Shown here: positions 17,321-26,881 of the stretch, one piece after another
Position numbering within the stretch: the stretch's first letter is position 1
Layout: each line of letters opens with the position of its first letter
Assembly (NCBI GenBank): GCA_947629485.1
Contig: CANRDX010000007.1
Span: 1 to 56,001, forward strand
Length of the DNA: 56,001 nt
Source: an uncultured Clostridia bacterium
GTDB lineage: Bacteria > Bacillota > Clostridia > Christensenellales > Borkfalkiaceae
Direction: 5' to 3'
Made by a program: the position numbers and the translations under genes
The notes under the pieces: model-generated
Told to the model about the DNA's origin: nothing
The model's database searches: none
What the model saw: only the letters and a program-made list of their open reading frames with translations

Positions 17321-17884
17321 ATGGCACAGATTTTGGCAGGCGATATTCGTAAGGGCACGACGTTTGAATACAAGAGCGGCGTCTATACCGTCACGGAATT
17401 CCAGCACGTAAAACCGGGCAAGGGTGCGGCGTTCGTCCGTACGACGCTCAAAAACGTCGTCACGGGGCAAGTCCTCTCCGACGAGACCTTCAACCCCACG
17501 ACCAAGCTCGAAACGGCGCAGGTCGAGACGAAGAAAATGACCTATTCCTACAACGACGGCGAGTTCTATTACTTCATGGACGACGAGTTCAATCTCACGC
17601 CCCTCAACCACGATCAGGTCGAGGACGCGCTCCGTTACATCCGCGAAAACGATACCGTCACCGTTCGTTTCCTCTACGACAACGCCTTCTCCGTCGAACC
17701 CGAGAATTTCGTCGAGCTGAAAGTCATCGAGGCTGAGCCGGGCGTCAAGGGCAACACCGCGACCAACGTGACCAAAGCGGCGAAGGTCGAAACGGGCGCC
17801 ACCTTCCAGGTCCCCATGTTCGTCAACGAGGGCGACACCATTCGTATCGACACCCGTACGGGCGAGTACATGTCGAGAGTGTAA
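17321..17884 (+). CDS. efp: Translation elongation factor P
   Basis: 187 residues, three beta-barrel domains. The loop that enters the peptidyl-transferase centre reads [10 protein letters not shown] with Lys34 at the usual modification position, as in B. subtilis type EF-P. EF-P relieves ribosome stalling at consecutive prolines; the window itself encodes a protein with a long proline run (the YlmC homologue at 40577). AAGGAG precedes the ATG. A TATAAT at 17292-17297 overlaps the previous stop but has no matching -35, so read-through from the peptidase promoter is likely. Confidence 0.97.
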   Translation: MAQILAGDIRKGTTFEYKSGVYTVTEFQHVKPGKGAAFVRTTLKNVVTGQVLSDETFNPTTKLETAQVETKKMTYSYNDGEFYYFMDDEFNLTPLNHDQVEDALRYIRENDTVTVRFLYDNAFSVEPENFVELKVIEAEPGVKGNTATNVTKAAKVETGATFQVPMFVNEGDTIRIDTRTGEYMSRV

Positions 17885-17886
17885 CC

Positions 17887-18324
17887 ATGAAATTCGTCGC
17901 ACAGCGCGTTGTCCGTGCGGCGCTTTCAGTAGACGACGCGCCCGTCTCCGAAATCGGATACGGGCTTGTCGTTTATTTCGGCGTTAAAGTCGGCGACGCG
18001 GAAAAACAGGCGGAGAAGTGCATGGAGAAAGTCGCCTCTCTGCGCATCTTCGAGGACGAAGCGGGCAAGATGAACAGATCCGTGCGGGACGTGGGCGGGG
18101 AAGTTCTGCTCGTCTCGCAGTTTACGCTCTACGGCGACGCAGCACGGGGAAACCGCCCGAGCTTTACCGAGGCGGAGCGTCCCGAACGCGCCGAATTTCT
18201 CTACGAGTACGCGGCGGCATATCTTGCGCAGTGCGGCGTCCCCGTGAAGAAGGGCGTGTTCGGCGCGCACATGAAGATCGAACAGGTCAACGACGGACCC
18301 GTCACGATCGTCTATGAAGCGTAA
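17887..18324 (+). CDS. dtd: D-aminoacyl-tRNA deacylase
   Basis: 145 residues, normal length. The signature motifs SQFTLYGD (~77-84) and NDGPVTI (~136-142) form the cross-subunit active site; the latter is the Gly-cisPro type motif that rejects L-aminoacyl substrates. It removes D-amino acids and glycine mischarged on tRNAs. It begins two bases after the efp stop, so it is co-transcribed. Confidence 0.96.
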   Translation: MKFVAQRVVRAALSVDDAPVSEIGYGLVVYFGVKVGDAEKQAEKCMEKVASLRIFEDEAGKMNRSVRDVGGEVLLVSQFTLYGDAARGNRPSFTEAERPERAEFLYEYAAAYLAQCGVPVKKGVFGAHMKIEQVNDGPVTIVYEA

Positions 18325-18396
18325 AAAAGCCGCCGCGCCTTTTCCCGAAATAGAGATCCTGAAAAAGGCACACACTGAAAAACGCAGGAGCAGGCT

Positions 18397-19245
18397 ATGA
18401 GTTTGTTTACCAAGATACGGTCGCTGTTCGCCCGCAAGGGGAAAAAGCCCGTTCTCGGGATCGCCCTCGGCAGCGGGGGCGCGAAGGGAATGGCGCACCT
18501 CGGCGCGCTGAAAGCCTTTGAAGAGGAGGGGATCGAATTCTCTGTCGTCACGGGCGCGAGCATCGGCGCGATCGTGGGCGCGCTCTATGCGAAGGGGTAT
18601 TCTTCCGACGATATGATCGGGATCGTGGGCAGCCTCAACGCCAAAGAATTTTCCAAAAATCTCCGTCCCTTCGCCGATCTGGAATTTGCCGAACGCTTCC
18701 TCGAACAGTATCTCGACGGCGACATCGGCGATCTTCCCAAACCCTTCATCGCCGCCGCGACCGACGCGGCGACGAATCAGAGCGTCTTTCTGCGCTCGGG
18801 CAGGCTTGTCCGCGCGCTCACGGCGTCCGCGGCGATCCCGCCCTTTTTCAGGGGCGTGGAGATCGGCGGCGTAAAATATTACGACGGCGCGTTTTCCGAC
18901 GCAGTCCCCTCCGACGCCTGCAAGGAGCTTGGCGCGGAGTTTGTTCTCGGCATCGATCTTGCGGCGTTCGCGCGGCAGGAAGAGGAGAAGGGCGGTTTTC
19001 GCCGTATTCTCGGCTCGGCGATCAATGCGATGACGCCGATAAAATACACGGAGGACTGCCGCTCGCGCGGCTACGAGTATGCGAATTTCATGCTTCGTCC
19101 CGACCTCGGCACATTCTCTGCGACAGACGTCTCCCATGCCGCGATGGACGCCATGTACGAGATAGGATATCGGGAGGCGAAGGCGCACATGCAGGAGATC
19201 CTCGCCGCGATCGAGGAGGTTTCCCGTGCGCGCAGAAAGAGATAG
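18397..19245 (+). CDS. Patatin-like phospholipase (RssA-type)
   Basis: 282 residues. Oxyanion-hole motif GSGGAKG (~25-31), nucleophile elbow GASIG with Ser55, and catalytic DGA near residue 166 (YYDGAFSDAVP). Patatin phospholipases hydrolyse acyl chains from lipids; the bacterial substrate is unclear. No signal peptide, so cytosolic or inner-leaflet. AGGAG precedes the ATG. A second member lies at 35980 in the ylbK position; this copy, next to a ComEC-like hydrolase, has no obvious functional partner. Confidence 0.9.
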   Translation: MSLFTKIRSLFARKGKKPVLGIALGSGGAKGMAHLGALKAFEEEGIEFSVVTGASIGAIVGALYAKGYSSDDMIGIVGSLNAKEFSKNLRPFADLEFAERFLEQYLDGDIGDLPKPFIAAATDAATNQSVFLRSGRLVRALTASAAIPPFFRGVEIGGVKYYDGAFSDAVPSDACKELGAEFVLGIDLAAFARQEEEKGGFRRILGSAINAMTPIKYTEDCRSRGYEYANFMLRPDLGTFSATDVSHAAMDAMYEIGYREAKAHMQEILAAIEEVSRARRKR

Positions 19246-20209
19246 GCGCCCCCGCGACCCCGATAAACGGAGACGCAGGCGCTTTTTGATCGTTACCCTT
19301 GTTTCGGCGGGCGTCGTGCTTGCGGCGGCAGTGTTCGTGTACTTCTTCCCCATGCGGACGCTCTTGCCCGCCTTTCATTTTCCCGCAAGGGCGGAAGGCG
19401 AGATGCGCGTCCACTTCCTCGATATCGGGCAGGGCGACGCGACGCTGGTCGAATTTCCCGAAGGGGACTGCCTCTTGATCGACGCGGGCGACGGCTCGTT
19501 TGAACATGAAAATAAATTGGTTCGTTACATAAAGGGGATCTCTCCCGCCTCGCTCTCCGTGGTCGCGACGCATGCGGATTCCGATCACTGCGGCGGCATT
19601 GCCGAACTTCTCCCCTTGTTTGAGATAGAAACGCTCTATCTTCCCGCCGTCGGAAGCGGAGGGACGGAATATATCGAGATGCTCGAAAGGGCGGCGGAGG
19701 AGGGGATCGAGACGAAGACCGCCGCGCGCTATGCCGCGATCGGCGATCCGTCAGGCGCGTATGCCGTGTGCATCTCTCCCCATGTGAGCGGGGAGACGGA
19801 CGAAAACGATAGCTCTGCCGTCTTTTATCTGTCCTATTCGGGCGTGGAGATCCTGCTCGGAGCGGATATTTCCTCCGCAAGGGAGCGGGCGCTCATGGCG
19901 GAATATGCGCTCTACGAGGGCATTTTCGATAGCGGCGATCTCCGCGTGCGTCTGGAAGACGTGGATATCCTCCGCGTCTCGCATCACGGCAGTTCCGCTT
20001 CCTCTTCGGAGGAATGGCTGAGCCTCTTGGGAGCGGACGTCGCCGTCATCTCCTGCGGCGCCGACAATCGCTACGGGCACCCCTCCGCGGCGGCGATCGA
20101 ACGGCTCGACCGCCTTGTCGGAACCATCTACCGAACGGACGAGCTTGGCGATATCGTCGTTACGATCTCAAACGGAACATACGAAGTATATACGGATTAC
20201 GCAAACTGA
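19226..20209 (+). CDS. ComEC/Rec2-type metallo-beta-lactamase fold hydrolase, membrane anchored
   Basis: 327 residues from a GTG at 19226 with GAGGAGG upstream, overlapping the patatin gene by 20 bases. A basic N-terminus (RRRRR) and one transmembrane helix (~20-42) place the domain outside the cell. The hydrolase core shows FLDIGQGDATLV, LLIDAGDG, THADSDHCGG (metal ligands near residues 116-121) and SHHGS. These match the C-terminal nuclease-like domain of the ComEC DNA uptake channel, but the channel part is absent. Possible roles are degradation of external nucleic acid or another phosphoester; none is demonstrated. Confidence 0.88.
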   Translation: MRAERDRRPRDPDKRRRRRFLIVTLVSAGVVLAAAVFVYFFPMRTLLPAFHFPARAEGEMRVHFLDIGQGDATLVEFPEGDCLLIDAGDGSFEHENKLVRYIKGISPASLSVVATHADSDHCGGIAELLPLFEIETLYLPAVGSGGTEYIEMLERAAEEGIETKTAARYAAIGDPSGAYAVCISPHVSGETDENDSSAVFYLSYSGVEILLGADISSARERALMAEYALYEGIFDSGDLRVRLEDVDILRVSHHGSSASSSEEWLSLLGADVAVISCGADNRYGHPSAAAIERLDRLVGTIYRTDELGDIVVTISNGTYEVYTDYAN

Positions 20210-20220
20210 AAGGAGACGCC

Positions 20221-21345
20221 ATGAAAATCACCACGAGCGGAGAATCGCACGGGAAGGGGCTTTTCGCCATTCTCGAAGGGATCCCCGCGGGCTTGAAGCT
20301 GGATATCTCATCGATCGACGCCGCGCTTGCCAGAAGGCAGAGCGGCTACGGCAGGGGTGCGCGGCAGAAGCTGGAACACGACAGGGCGGAGATCCTCACG
20401 GGCGTGAGAGACCGCGTGACTTTGGGCAGCCCTCTCACGATCGCCGTCCGCAACCGCGATTACGAAAATTGGAGATCGTGCATGGCGCCCGAGGGCTGCG
20501 ACGTCTCCGTTCGCCGTTTGACCGCCGTTCGCCCCGGGCATGCGGATCTTGCGGGAATGCTAAAATACGGGCAGGACGATGCGCGCAACGTGCTCGAACG
20601 CGCCTCCGCCCGCGAGACCGCCGTTCGCGTGGCGGCGGGCGAGGTGTGCCGCCAACTGCTCGGCGCGCTCGGGATCGAGATCTCGGGCTATGTGAAGAGC
20701 GTCGGGACGGTCTGCGACGAGAAAGAGTATACCTTTGCGCAGATCGCAGAACGAGATAGCGAGCTTGCCATGCTCGATCCCGCTTTGGCGCAGCGCGCAA
20801 AAGAGGAGATCGAAGCGTGCAAACGGGAGGGCGATACGCTCGGAGGCGTGATAGAGGTGCGCGTCAAGGGGCTGAAAAGCGGATTCGGGGGCTGTATGAC
20901 CTATGCCGAAAAGCTCGACGCCCGCCTCTCTTGGGCTTTGATGAGCATACAGGCGATCAAGGGCGCGGAAGTCGGGCTCGGCTTCGAGTGCGCGCGCCGC
21001 AGGGGAAGTGAAGTGCACGACGAGATCTTCCGCGAGGGAGAGGCTTTCAGGCGCGCGACCAACCGTGCGGGAGGGATCGAGGGCGGAATGTCTAACGGGG
21101 AGGAGATCGTCCTTCGCGCCGCCATGAAACCCATTCCCACTCTCATGCGCGGTCTGAATACCGTCGATACCGCGACGGGAGAGCCTGCGCGGGCGGCGGC
21201 GGAGCGCAGCGACGTATGCGCCGTCCTTGCTTGCGAGGCGGTGGCGGAGAGCGTCGTGGCGGCAGAGCTTGCCGCCGTCGTGTGCGAGCGGCTCGGAAGC
21301 GGCACGATGAAGGAGCTGTGCGAACGCTACGGGAGGCTGCCGTGA
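20221..21345 (+). CDS. aroC: Chorismate synthase
   Basis: 374 residues from the ATG at 20221 (AAAGGAGACGCC upstream). It converts EPSP to chorismate with reduced FMN. Motifs: TSGESHGKG (~4-12), the RRQSGYGRGARQ segment, RPGHAD (His for FMN), RASARETAVRVAAG, and NRAGGIEGGMSNG. First gene of the shikimate cluster; its stop overlaps the aroB GTG start (GTGA). Confidence 0.97.
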   Translation: MKITTSGESHGKGLFAILEGIPAGLKLDISSIDAALARRQSGYGRGARQKLEHDRAEILTGVRDRVTLGSPLTIAVRNRDYENWRSCMAPEGCDVSVRRLTAVRPGHADLAGMLKYGQDDARNVLERASARETAVRVAAGEVCRQLLGALGIEISGYVKSVGTVCDEKEYTFAQIAERDSELAMLDPALAQRAKEEIEACKREGDTLGGVIEVRVKGLKSGFGGCMTYAEKLDARLSWALMSIQAIKGAEVGLGFECARRRGSEVHDEIFREGEAFRRATNRAGGIEGGMSNGEEIVLRAAMKPIPTLMRGLNTVDTATGEPARAAAERSDVCAVLACEAVAESVVAAELAAVVCERLGSGTMKELCERYGRLP

Positions 21346-22406
21346 AACGCGTGACGATCCGAACAGCCAACAGGGAGACGAGCACGGTCGTCTGCGCGAA
21401 GCATGTCTTTCGGGAGCGGTTGGCTCCGATGAGAGAGAAACTTCTCAGCGGCGGCGGAATGATCTTCACCGATTCCAACGTCTTTGAGATCTACAAAAAA
21501 AAGATCGCAAGGTATCTCGGGGGCGTGCCCGTCTTTGCAATGCCCGCGGGAGAAAGCAATAAAACGCAGGAGACGCTCTTTTCGCTCCTCGAAGCGATGG
21601 TGGGGGCGGGATTGAGAAGAAACTCCGTGCTCATCGCGCTCGGCGGCGGGGTCGTCGGAGATATCGGCGGGCTTGCCGCCGCGCTCTACATGCGGGGGAT
21701 CTCCTGCATTCAGGTGCCGACGACGCTGCTCGCGCAGGTCGATTCCTCGGTGGGCGGAAAGACGGCGATCGACTTCTACGGCGTGAAAAATCTGATCGGG
21801 GCATTCAAACAGCCCGACGTCGTCTATGCGGATCCCGCCTTTTTCGCGACGCTCCCCGCGCGGGAGATCCGCTGCGGTCTTGGCGAGATCGTGAAGCACG
21901 CCGCGCTCGACGGCGCCCTGTTCGATACGCTCTGCGCGGGGCGCGACGCCCTGTTCGATCTTGGATTTTTGGCGAAGATCGTGCCGTCGAATATCGCGTT
22001 CAAGGCAAAGATCGTAAGGCGGGACGCCCGCGAGAGCGGACTGCGCAAGTGCCTCAATCTCGGCCATACCACGGGGCATGCGCTCGAACTCTTCGACGGG
22101 AAGCTCTCCCACGGGGAGTATGTGCTTCTCGGGATCATATACGAAGCGGAGATCGCCGCGCGCAGGTGCGGCGGGGACAGAGACTATCTCGACGCATTGA
22201 TCGCGCTTTGCCGCTCTATCCTCGTCGTCGATCCTGCCGAGATCGACGCCGCAAAAGCCGCGTCGCTCGCCGCCTTCGATAAGAAGAACGAGCAGGCGGG
22301 AGAAGTTTCGCTCGTTGTGCCCGTGAGAAAGGGGGAATACGCCTTGTTCAAAATGGCGCAGAAAGAATACGAGCGCGAATTAAACGCGATCAGGGAGAAA
22401 TTATGA
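21342..22406 (+). CDS. aroB: 3-dehydroquinate synthase
   Basis: 354 residues. NAD- and divalent metal-dependent cyclisation of DAHP. Motifs: GGGVVGDIGGLAAA for NAD binding (~103-116), QVPTTLLAQVDSSVGGKTAID, and the metal ligands in GEIVKHA, LGHTTGHALE and SHGEYV. Start is GTG at 21342 overlapping aroC; I rejected an in-frame extension to 21216, which would lie within aroC. Overlaps aroE by four bases. Confidence 0.97.
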   Translation: MKRVTIRTANRETSTVVCAKHVFRERLAPMREKLLSGGGMIFTDSNVFEIYKKKIARYLGGVPVFAMPAGESNKTQETLFSLLEAMVGAGLRRNSVLIALGGGVVGDIGGLAAALYMRGISCIQVPTTLLAQVDSSVGGKTAIDFYGVKNLIGAFKQPDVVYADPAFFATLPAREIRCGLGEIVKHAALDGALFDTLCAGRDALFDLGFLAKIVPSNIAFKAKIVRRDARESGLRKCLNLGHTTGHALELFDGKLSHGEYVLLGIIYEAEIAARRCGGDRDYLDALIALCRSILVVDPAEIDAAKAASLAAFDKKNEQAGEVSLVVPVRKGEYALFKMAQKEYERELNAIREKL

Positions 22407-23236
22407 TGAAACTTGCCGTGGTGGGAAAGGACGTCTCCGCGTCCGAAAGTCCCGCGATCCACGCCTTTATCCTCGGAACACTCGGGAAAAAATGCGCATA
22501 CGAGAAGGTCTCTATCGCGCCGTCCCAATTTTCCGCGCACGCGGAGAAGCTCTTCGGGGAGTTTGATGGATTCAACGTGACGATCCCCTTCAAAGGGCAG
22601 ATCGTTCCCTATCTCAAAGAACTGCGGGGGGACGCGCGCGTATTCGGCTCGGTGAACACCGTTCTCTCAAAGGAACGCACGGGATACAACACAGACGGCT
22701 TCGGATTCCTTCTCATGCTGCAAAACGCGGGGATCGAGACGGCGGGAAAGCGCGCGCTGGTGCTCGGTGCGGGCGGCGCGGGAAGGAGCTGTATCAAAAA
22801 ACTTACGGAAAACGGCGCGGAAGTGTTCGCCTACGAGCGCGACGAGGAGCGCCTTCAAACATGCTATCGCGAGCTGGGCGGGTTCAGCCCGCTCACGGAA
22901 GTGCCCGTCGCCCCCTTCGACCTCATCGTCAACTGTACGGGGGTGGGTATGCACGATACCGTCGGCAAAACGCCTCTCGTCAATTTTTCCGACGGAAGCA
23001 TCGCACCCGTCGGGGAGCAGCTTCTCTCGCTTGCGGGCGCGGCGGCAGACCTCATTTATGTTCCCGCGGAGTCGGAATTTCTGCGCGTCGCGCGGCTGTG
23101 CGGCAAAAAGACGGTCTCGGGCGGCTCCATGCTCTTCTATCAGGCATATTACGCCGACTGCATCTTCCTCGGAAGAAAGGCGGACGCAGGGGAAGCGAAA
23201 ACGCTCTATGAGCGATATACAAAGGAGAAACAATGA
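22403..23236 (+). CDS. aroE: Shikimate dehydrogenase
   Basis: 277 residues. Reduces 3-dehydroshikimate with NADPH. The shikimate-binding serines lie in SASESPAIH, the catalytic lysine in NVTIPFKG (~53-60), followed by GSVNTV and GYNTDGFGF, then the dinucleotide fold VLGAGGAGRS. The C-terminal GGSMLFYQA motif is usual. Two methionine codons in a row start the frame; the first overlaps the aroB stop. Confidence 0.96.
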   Translation: MMKLAVVGKDVSASESPAIHAFILGTLGKKCAYEKVSIAPSQFSAHAEKLFGEFDGFNVTIPFKGQIVPYLKELRGDARVFGSVNTVLSKERTGYNTDGFGFLLMLQNAGIETAGKRALVLGAGGAGRSCIKKLTENGAEVFAYERDEERLQTCYRELGGFSPLTEVPVAPFDLIVNCTGVGMHDTVGKTPLVNFSDGSIAPVGEQLLSLAGAAADLIYVPAESEFLRVARLCGKKTVSGGSMLFYQAYYADCIFLGRKADAGEAKTLYERYTKEKQ

Positions 23237-23655
23237 AAATTTTGGTGATCAACGGCGTCAATCTCAATCTCACGGGGCGGCGCGAGCGGGGCATATACGG
23301 CGAGGAAACGTTGGAGAAGATCAACGAAGAGCTTGCGTCTTTCGCCGCGAGCCGCGGGCATTCGGCTGAGTTCTTCCAAAGCAATTCCGAAGGGGATATC
23401 TGCGGCGCGATCCAAAGCGCGGAGGGGAATTACGACGGGATCGTTCTCAACGCGGGAGCGTTCACGCACTATTCCTACGCCATCCGCGACGCGATCGCCG
23501 CGATCTCCGTCCCCGTCGTGGAAGTGCACATGAGCAACGTCCATGCGCGGGAGGAATTCCGCAAGAGATCGGTGCTTACCGAAGTGTGCAGAGGGGAGAT
23601 CCTCGGATTCGGGAAGAACAGCTATCTTCTCGCTTTGGAGAGCTTTTTCCTATGA
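23233..23655 (+). CDS. aroQ: Type II 3-dehydroquinate dehydratase
   Basis: 140 residues, typical dodecameric type II enzyme. Motifs: NGVNLNLTG (~8-16), the catalytic tyrosine in GIYG (Tyr22), QSNSEGDI, NAGAFTHYS and EVHMSNVHARE with the catalytic histidine. It dehydrates 3-dehydroquinate to 3-dehydroshikimate. Overlaps aroE and aroK by four bases. Confidence 0.97.
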   Translation: MKILVINGVNLNLTGRRERGIYGEETLEKINEELASFAASRGHSAEFFQSNSEGDICGAIQSAEGNYDGIVLNAGAFTHYSYAIRDAIAAISVPVVEVHMSNVHAREEFRKRSVLTEVCRGEILGFGKNSYLLALESFFL

Positions 23656-24146
23656 ATCTCGTTCTGTGCGGCATGCCCGGCGCGGGAAAATCCGCCGTGG
23701 GAGCGGAGATCGCCGCGCGCAAAGGTCTGCGCTTTGCGGATACCGACGCTCTGATCGAAGCCCGCTGCGGGGCGATCAAGGAGATCTTCGCGCGGCACGG
23801 GGAAGGGTATTTTCGAGATCTGGAAACGGAGACGGTGCGAACGCTTGCCGCATGCGACGGGCTTGTGATCTCTACGGGCGGCGGGCTTATGATGCGCCCC
23901 GAGAATCGGGCGCTGCTCTCCGTCTGCACGGTCGTCTATCTTCGCGCGAAGGTCAAAACGCTCGCCGAACGCATGCGGGGAGACGCCACGCGCCCCCTTC
24001 TCGCGGGGGATATGACGGCGCGGCTCCAAGCGCTCATCGAGGAGCGCGGCTCCGTCTATGAGAGCGCGGCGGACTTCGTTGTGGACACCGACGGACGTTC
24101 CGTCGAAGAGATCGCGGAGATCATTTTCAAAGAGGTTCATCTATGA
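23652..24146 (+). CDS. aroK: Shikimate kinase
   Basis: 164 residues. P-loop GMPGAGKS (~7-14), DTDALIE for shikimate and Mg binding, STGGGLM as the third glycine-rich element, and LRGDATRPLL-like lid sequence (MRGDATRPLL). Start at 23652 chosen because it overlaps the aroQ stop and begins directly at the first strand. Next gene overlaps by four bases. Confidence 0.95.
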   Translation: MNLVLCGMPGAGKSAVGAEIAARKGLRFADTDALIEARCGAIKEIFARHGEGYFRDLETETVRTLAACDGLVISTGGGLMMRPENRALLSVCTVVYLRAKVKTLAERMRGDATRPLLAGDMTARLQALIEERGSVYESAADFVVDTDGRSVEEIAEIIFKEVHL

Positions 24147-24838
24147 AATATGCCATTGTGACGGGCGGCACCCGCGGGATCGGGCTTGCCGCCGCAAGGA
24201 AGCTCTCCGAAAGCGGATATGTCGTTTTGGCGACGTATGCCCATAGCGAGGAGGACGCTTCAACTGCGCGCGCCGCGCTTCCCGCAGTCCGCTTTGTCAA
24301 GTGCGACGTCTCCTCCGAGCGGGAGGTCTGCGAATTGATAAAGTCGCTTCCGCATATCGACGTGCTCGTTTGCAACGCGGGGATCTCGCTTATCAAGCAG
24401 GTGCAGGATACGGAGGAAGGGGAATACCGCCGCGTCATGGACGTGAATGCGGGCGGAGTCTTTTTTTGCTGCAAGCATGCCGCGGGCCGCATGTTGGAGC
24501 GAGGGGGCGCGATCGTCACGGTCTCCTCCGTATGGGGAGAGGTCGGCGCGAGCTGCGAGAGCGTCTATGCGGCGTCCAAAGGCGCCGTCATCGCGTTTAC
24601 GAAGTCTCTCGCGAAGGAGCTTGCTCCTTCCAATATCACGGTAAACTGCGTCAGCCCCGGGGTCATCGATACGAAGATGAACGCCTGCCTTAGCGAGGAG
24701 GTGAAAAAGGAGCTTGAAGGGGAGATCCCGCTCGGAAGATTGGGCACGGCGGAGGAGGTGGCGCAGGCGATCCTCTTTTTGGCGGAGCACCGCTATATCA
24801 CGGGGCAGGTGCTCTCCGTTGGCGGCGGATTTCAATAA
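24143..24838 (+). CDS. Short-chain dehydrogenase/reductase (FabG-like)
   Basis: 231 residues, classical SDR. Cofactor motif TGGTRGIG (~6-13), NAG, catalytic Ser in VSSVWGE and Tyr-x3-Lys in YAASKGAV, then the PGVIDT segment. It overlaps aroK by four bases and ends the shikimate operon. The SDR fold alone cannot tell 3-oxoacyl-ACP reductase from other ketoreductases; no other fatty-acid gene is nearby, so a role on an aromatic or sugar-related substrate is as likely. A terminator follows 70 bases after the stop. Confidence 0.85.
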   Translation: MKYAIVTGGTRGIGLAAARKLSESGYVVLATYAHSEEDASTARAALPAVRFVKCDVSSEREVCELIKSLPHIDVLVCNAGISLIKQVQDTEEGEYRRVMDVNAGGVFFCCKHAAGRMLERGGAIVTVSSVWGEVGASCESVYAASKGAVIAFTKSLAKELAPSNITVNCVSPGVIDTKMNACLSEEVKKELEGEIPLGRLGTAEEVAQAILFLAEHRYITGQVLSVGGGFQ

Positions 24839-24909
24839 AATCGAAGTTTATAAAGTACTATGACAGACATAATACCATCAAATCGGGGGAAGAAACGGTT
24901 TGTTGATGT

Positions 24910-24946
24910 AAAAATTTCTCTGAAATAGAGGAATTTTTTTTATTTT
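24910..24946 (+). terminator. Terminator of the aro operon
   Basis: AAAAATTTCTCT (24910-24921), loop GAAAT, AGAGGAATTTTT with one G-U pair, then a long T-rich tail. The rest of the 243-base gap to dnaG (24839-25081) contains no gene and no convincing promoter; a few GC-rich short inverted repeats occur at 24995-25065. Confidence 0.75.
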
Positions 24947-25081
24947 CAACGAAATAACAAATGTGATGAAGATAACATATGAGAAGGCGACGGCGTTTGC
25001 GCCGCTCGATTTTATTTCGGCAGCCGAAAGGCGCGTTTTCCTCGGCGCACGGGAGCCGCTTTCTTTCGGGGAGGGCGTCGC

Positions 25082-26881
25082 GTGATGCGGAACGACGATT
25101 TTAACGATTTTATTCGCATCCTGAAAGAGAAGAACGACATCGTCGAGGTCATCGGCTCCTACGTCAAACTCGAACGGAGAGGATACAGCTATTGGGCGTG
25201 CTGTCCCTTTCACCATGAAAAGACGCCGTCCTTTTCCATCAACGCCGCCGACCGCTACTATCACTGCTTCGGCTGCGGCGTTTCGGGGGATGTGATCGGG
25301 TTCGTGAAGGCGTATGAAAACGTGGATTTCGCGCATGCGGTGCAGATCCTTGCCGCCCGTGCGGGATTGGAAGTCCCCGCCTACGACGACCGCGCCGCCG
25401 AGGAAGCCGCGGAGAAGAAGAAAAAGCGGGACAGGCTCTCCTCGCTCATGCGCGACGCCGCCCGTTTCTACCTCAACAATCTCTATTCGGGAAGAGCGGA
25501 GGCGCACACGCAGTACATCGTCAAACGCGGACTTCTCCCTTCGACGGCGAAGAAATTCGGTTTGGGCGCTTCCCTCGATTATAACGGCCTGCCCGCGCAC
25601 CTTCTTGCGCACGGCTACACGGCGGAGGAATGCGTGGAGAGCGGCGCGTGCGTCAAGACGGAAGAGGGGCGGCTCATCGACGCGGAAGGCGAGCGGCTGA
25701 TCATTCCCATCATCAACCATATGGACGAAGTCGTCGCGTTCGGGGGCAGGCTTTTGAAGCCTTCCGACCGCGCGAAGTATAAGAACACGCGCGAAACGCT
25801 GCTCTTCAACAAGAGCAAGAACCTCTATAATATCAATCTCGTCAAAAAGGAAAAGCGTGCGGGCGGACTTGCCTCCCTCATCATGGTGGAGGGGTATATG
25901 GACGCCATTTCGCTGTGGCAGGCGGGGTTCAGAAACGTTGTCGCGAGCATGGGAACTTCGCTCACGAAGGAGCAAGCCCGCCTCGCCAAGCGATATACGG
26001 ATACCGTGTTCATCAGCTATGACGGCGATTTTGCGGGTCAGAAGGCGAACTTGCGCGGTTTGGAGATCTTGAAGGAAGAGGGCATCAAAGTGCGCGTCGT
26101 GCCCTTGCCCGACGGGTTGGATCCCGACGACGTCATCAAGACGCAGGGCGAAGAAGGGTACCGCCGCTGTTTAGACGCGGCGATGCCGTTGATCGATTTC
26201 AGACTGCTCGCCGTTCAGAGGAAGTACGATCTTCAAAAGGCGGACGAAGCGCGGGACTTCGTGCGGGAGGCGATGCCCATTTTGCGCGAGGCGGAAAGCG
26301 AAGCGGAGCGCGAAGTGCTCATGAAGAAGGTCTCCCAAGCGACGGGGATCAGTCTCTCCGCCTTGCAGCGCGACCTCGAAAGCGCGCCGTCCCCCGCGAA
26401 GGCGCCTCCCGCCGCGCCCGTTGCCGCGAAGGACGACGGGGCGGACGGCTATATGAAAGCGGCGCGCTATGTGCTCGCCGCATGCCTGCTCTCCAAGCCC
26501 TACGCAACAGAATGCGACCTTTCCGCATATGATTTTTTCGATGAAGCGCACCGTACGATCGCCGCTTATGTGACGGAGGGCAGGAGGAACGGGCGCGTCC
26601 GTCCGAGCGGGCTGTTCGATCTGATGAGCGCCGAAGGCGAGCTTTCGGAGATCTTGAATTTGGACTATGGCGACAATTTAGACGGCGCGCAGGCGCAGAA
26701 ATATTTCCGCGACTGCCTCGCCGTGCTCGAACGGCGGACGATCGAGGCGAAAATGGGGGCAGCGCAGGAGCTGTTCCTCAAAGCGGAAAGCCCGCAGGAG
26801 AAGAGGGATGCACTCATGCGCATCAAAGAATATACAGAAAGGCTCAGCGCGATCAAGAAGCAAAGCGGAGGAAGAGAATGA
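25082..26881 (+). CDS. dnaG: DNA primase
   Basis: 599 residues from GTG 25082 (ATG three bases later is an alternative; GGGGAGGG upstream suits either). The CHC2 zinc site uses Cys41, His44, Cys62 and Cys65. The RNA polymerase core has the Toprim segment VEGYMDA with the metal-binding Glu near residue 268, and SYDGDFAGQ. The C-terminal part binds DnaB helicase. Primase makes replication primers. dnaG-sigA overlap by four bases, the classic macromolecular synthesis arrangement without rpsU. Confidence 0.97.
   Translation: MMRNDDFNDFIRILKEKNDIVEVIGSYVKLERRGYSYWACCPFHHEKTPSFSINAADRYYHCFGCGVSGDVIGFVKAYENVDFAHAVQILAARAGLEVPAYDDRAAEEAAEKKKKRDRLSSLMRDAARFYLNNLYSGRAEAHTQYIVKRGLLPSTAKKFGLGASLDYNGLPAHLLAHGYTAEECVESGACVKTEEGRLIDAEGERLIIPIINHMDEVVAFGGRLLKPSDRAKYKNTRETLLFNKSKNLYNINLVKKEKRAGGLASLIMVEGYMDAISLWQAGFRNVVASMGTSLTKEQARLAKRYTDTVFISYDGDFAGQKANLRGLEILKEEGIKVRVVPLPDGLDPDDVIKTQGEEGYRRCLDAAMPLIDFRLLAVQRKYDLQKADEARDFVREAMPILREAESEAEREVLMKKVSQATGISLSALQRDLESAPSPAKAPPAAPVAAKDDGADGYMKAARYVLAACLLSKPYATECDLSAYDFFDEAHRTIAAYVTEGRRNGRVRPSGLFDLMSAEGELSEILNLDYGDNLDGAQAQKYFRDCLAVLERRTIEAKMGAAQELFLKAESPQEKRDALMRIKEYTERLSAIKKQSGGRE

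Noticed and set aside
18314-18400. 28-codon basic open frame between dtd and the patatin gene, with ATGA overlap
   Set aside because: No ribosome site and no homologue recognised; the overlap can arise by chance since AGGAG there serves the patatin gene.
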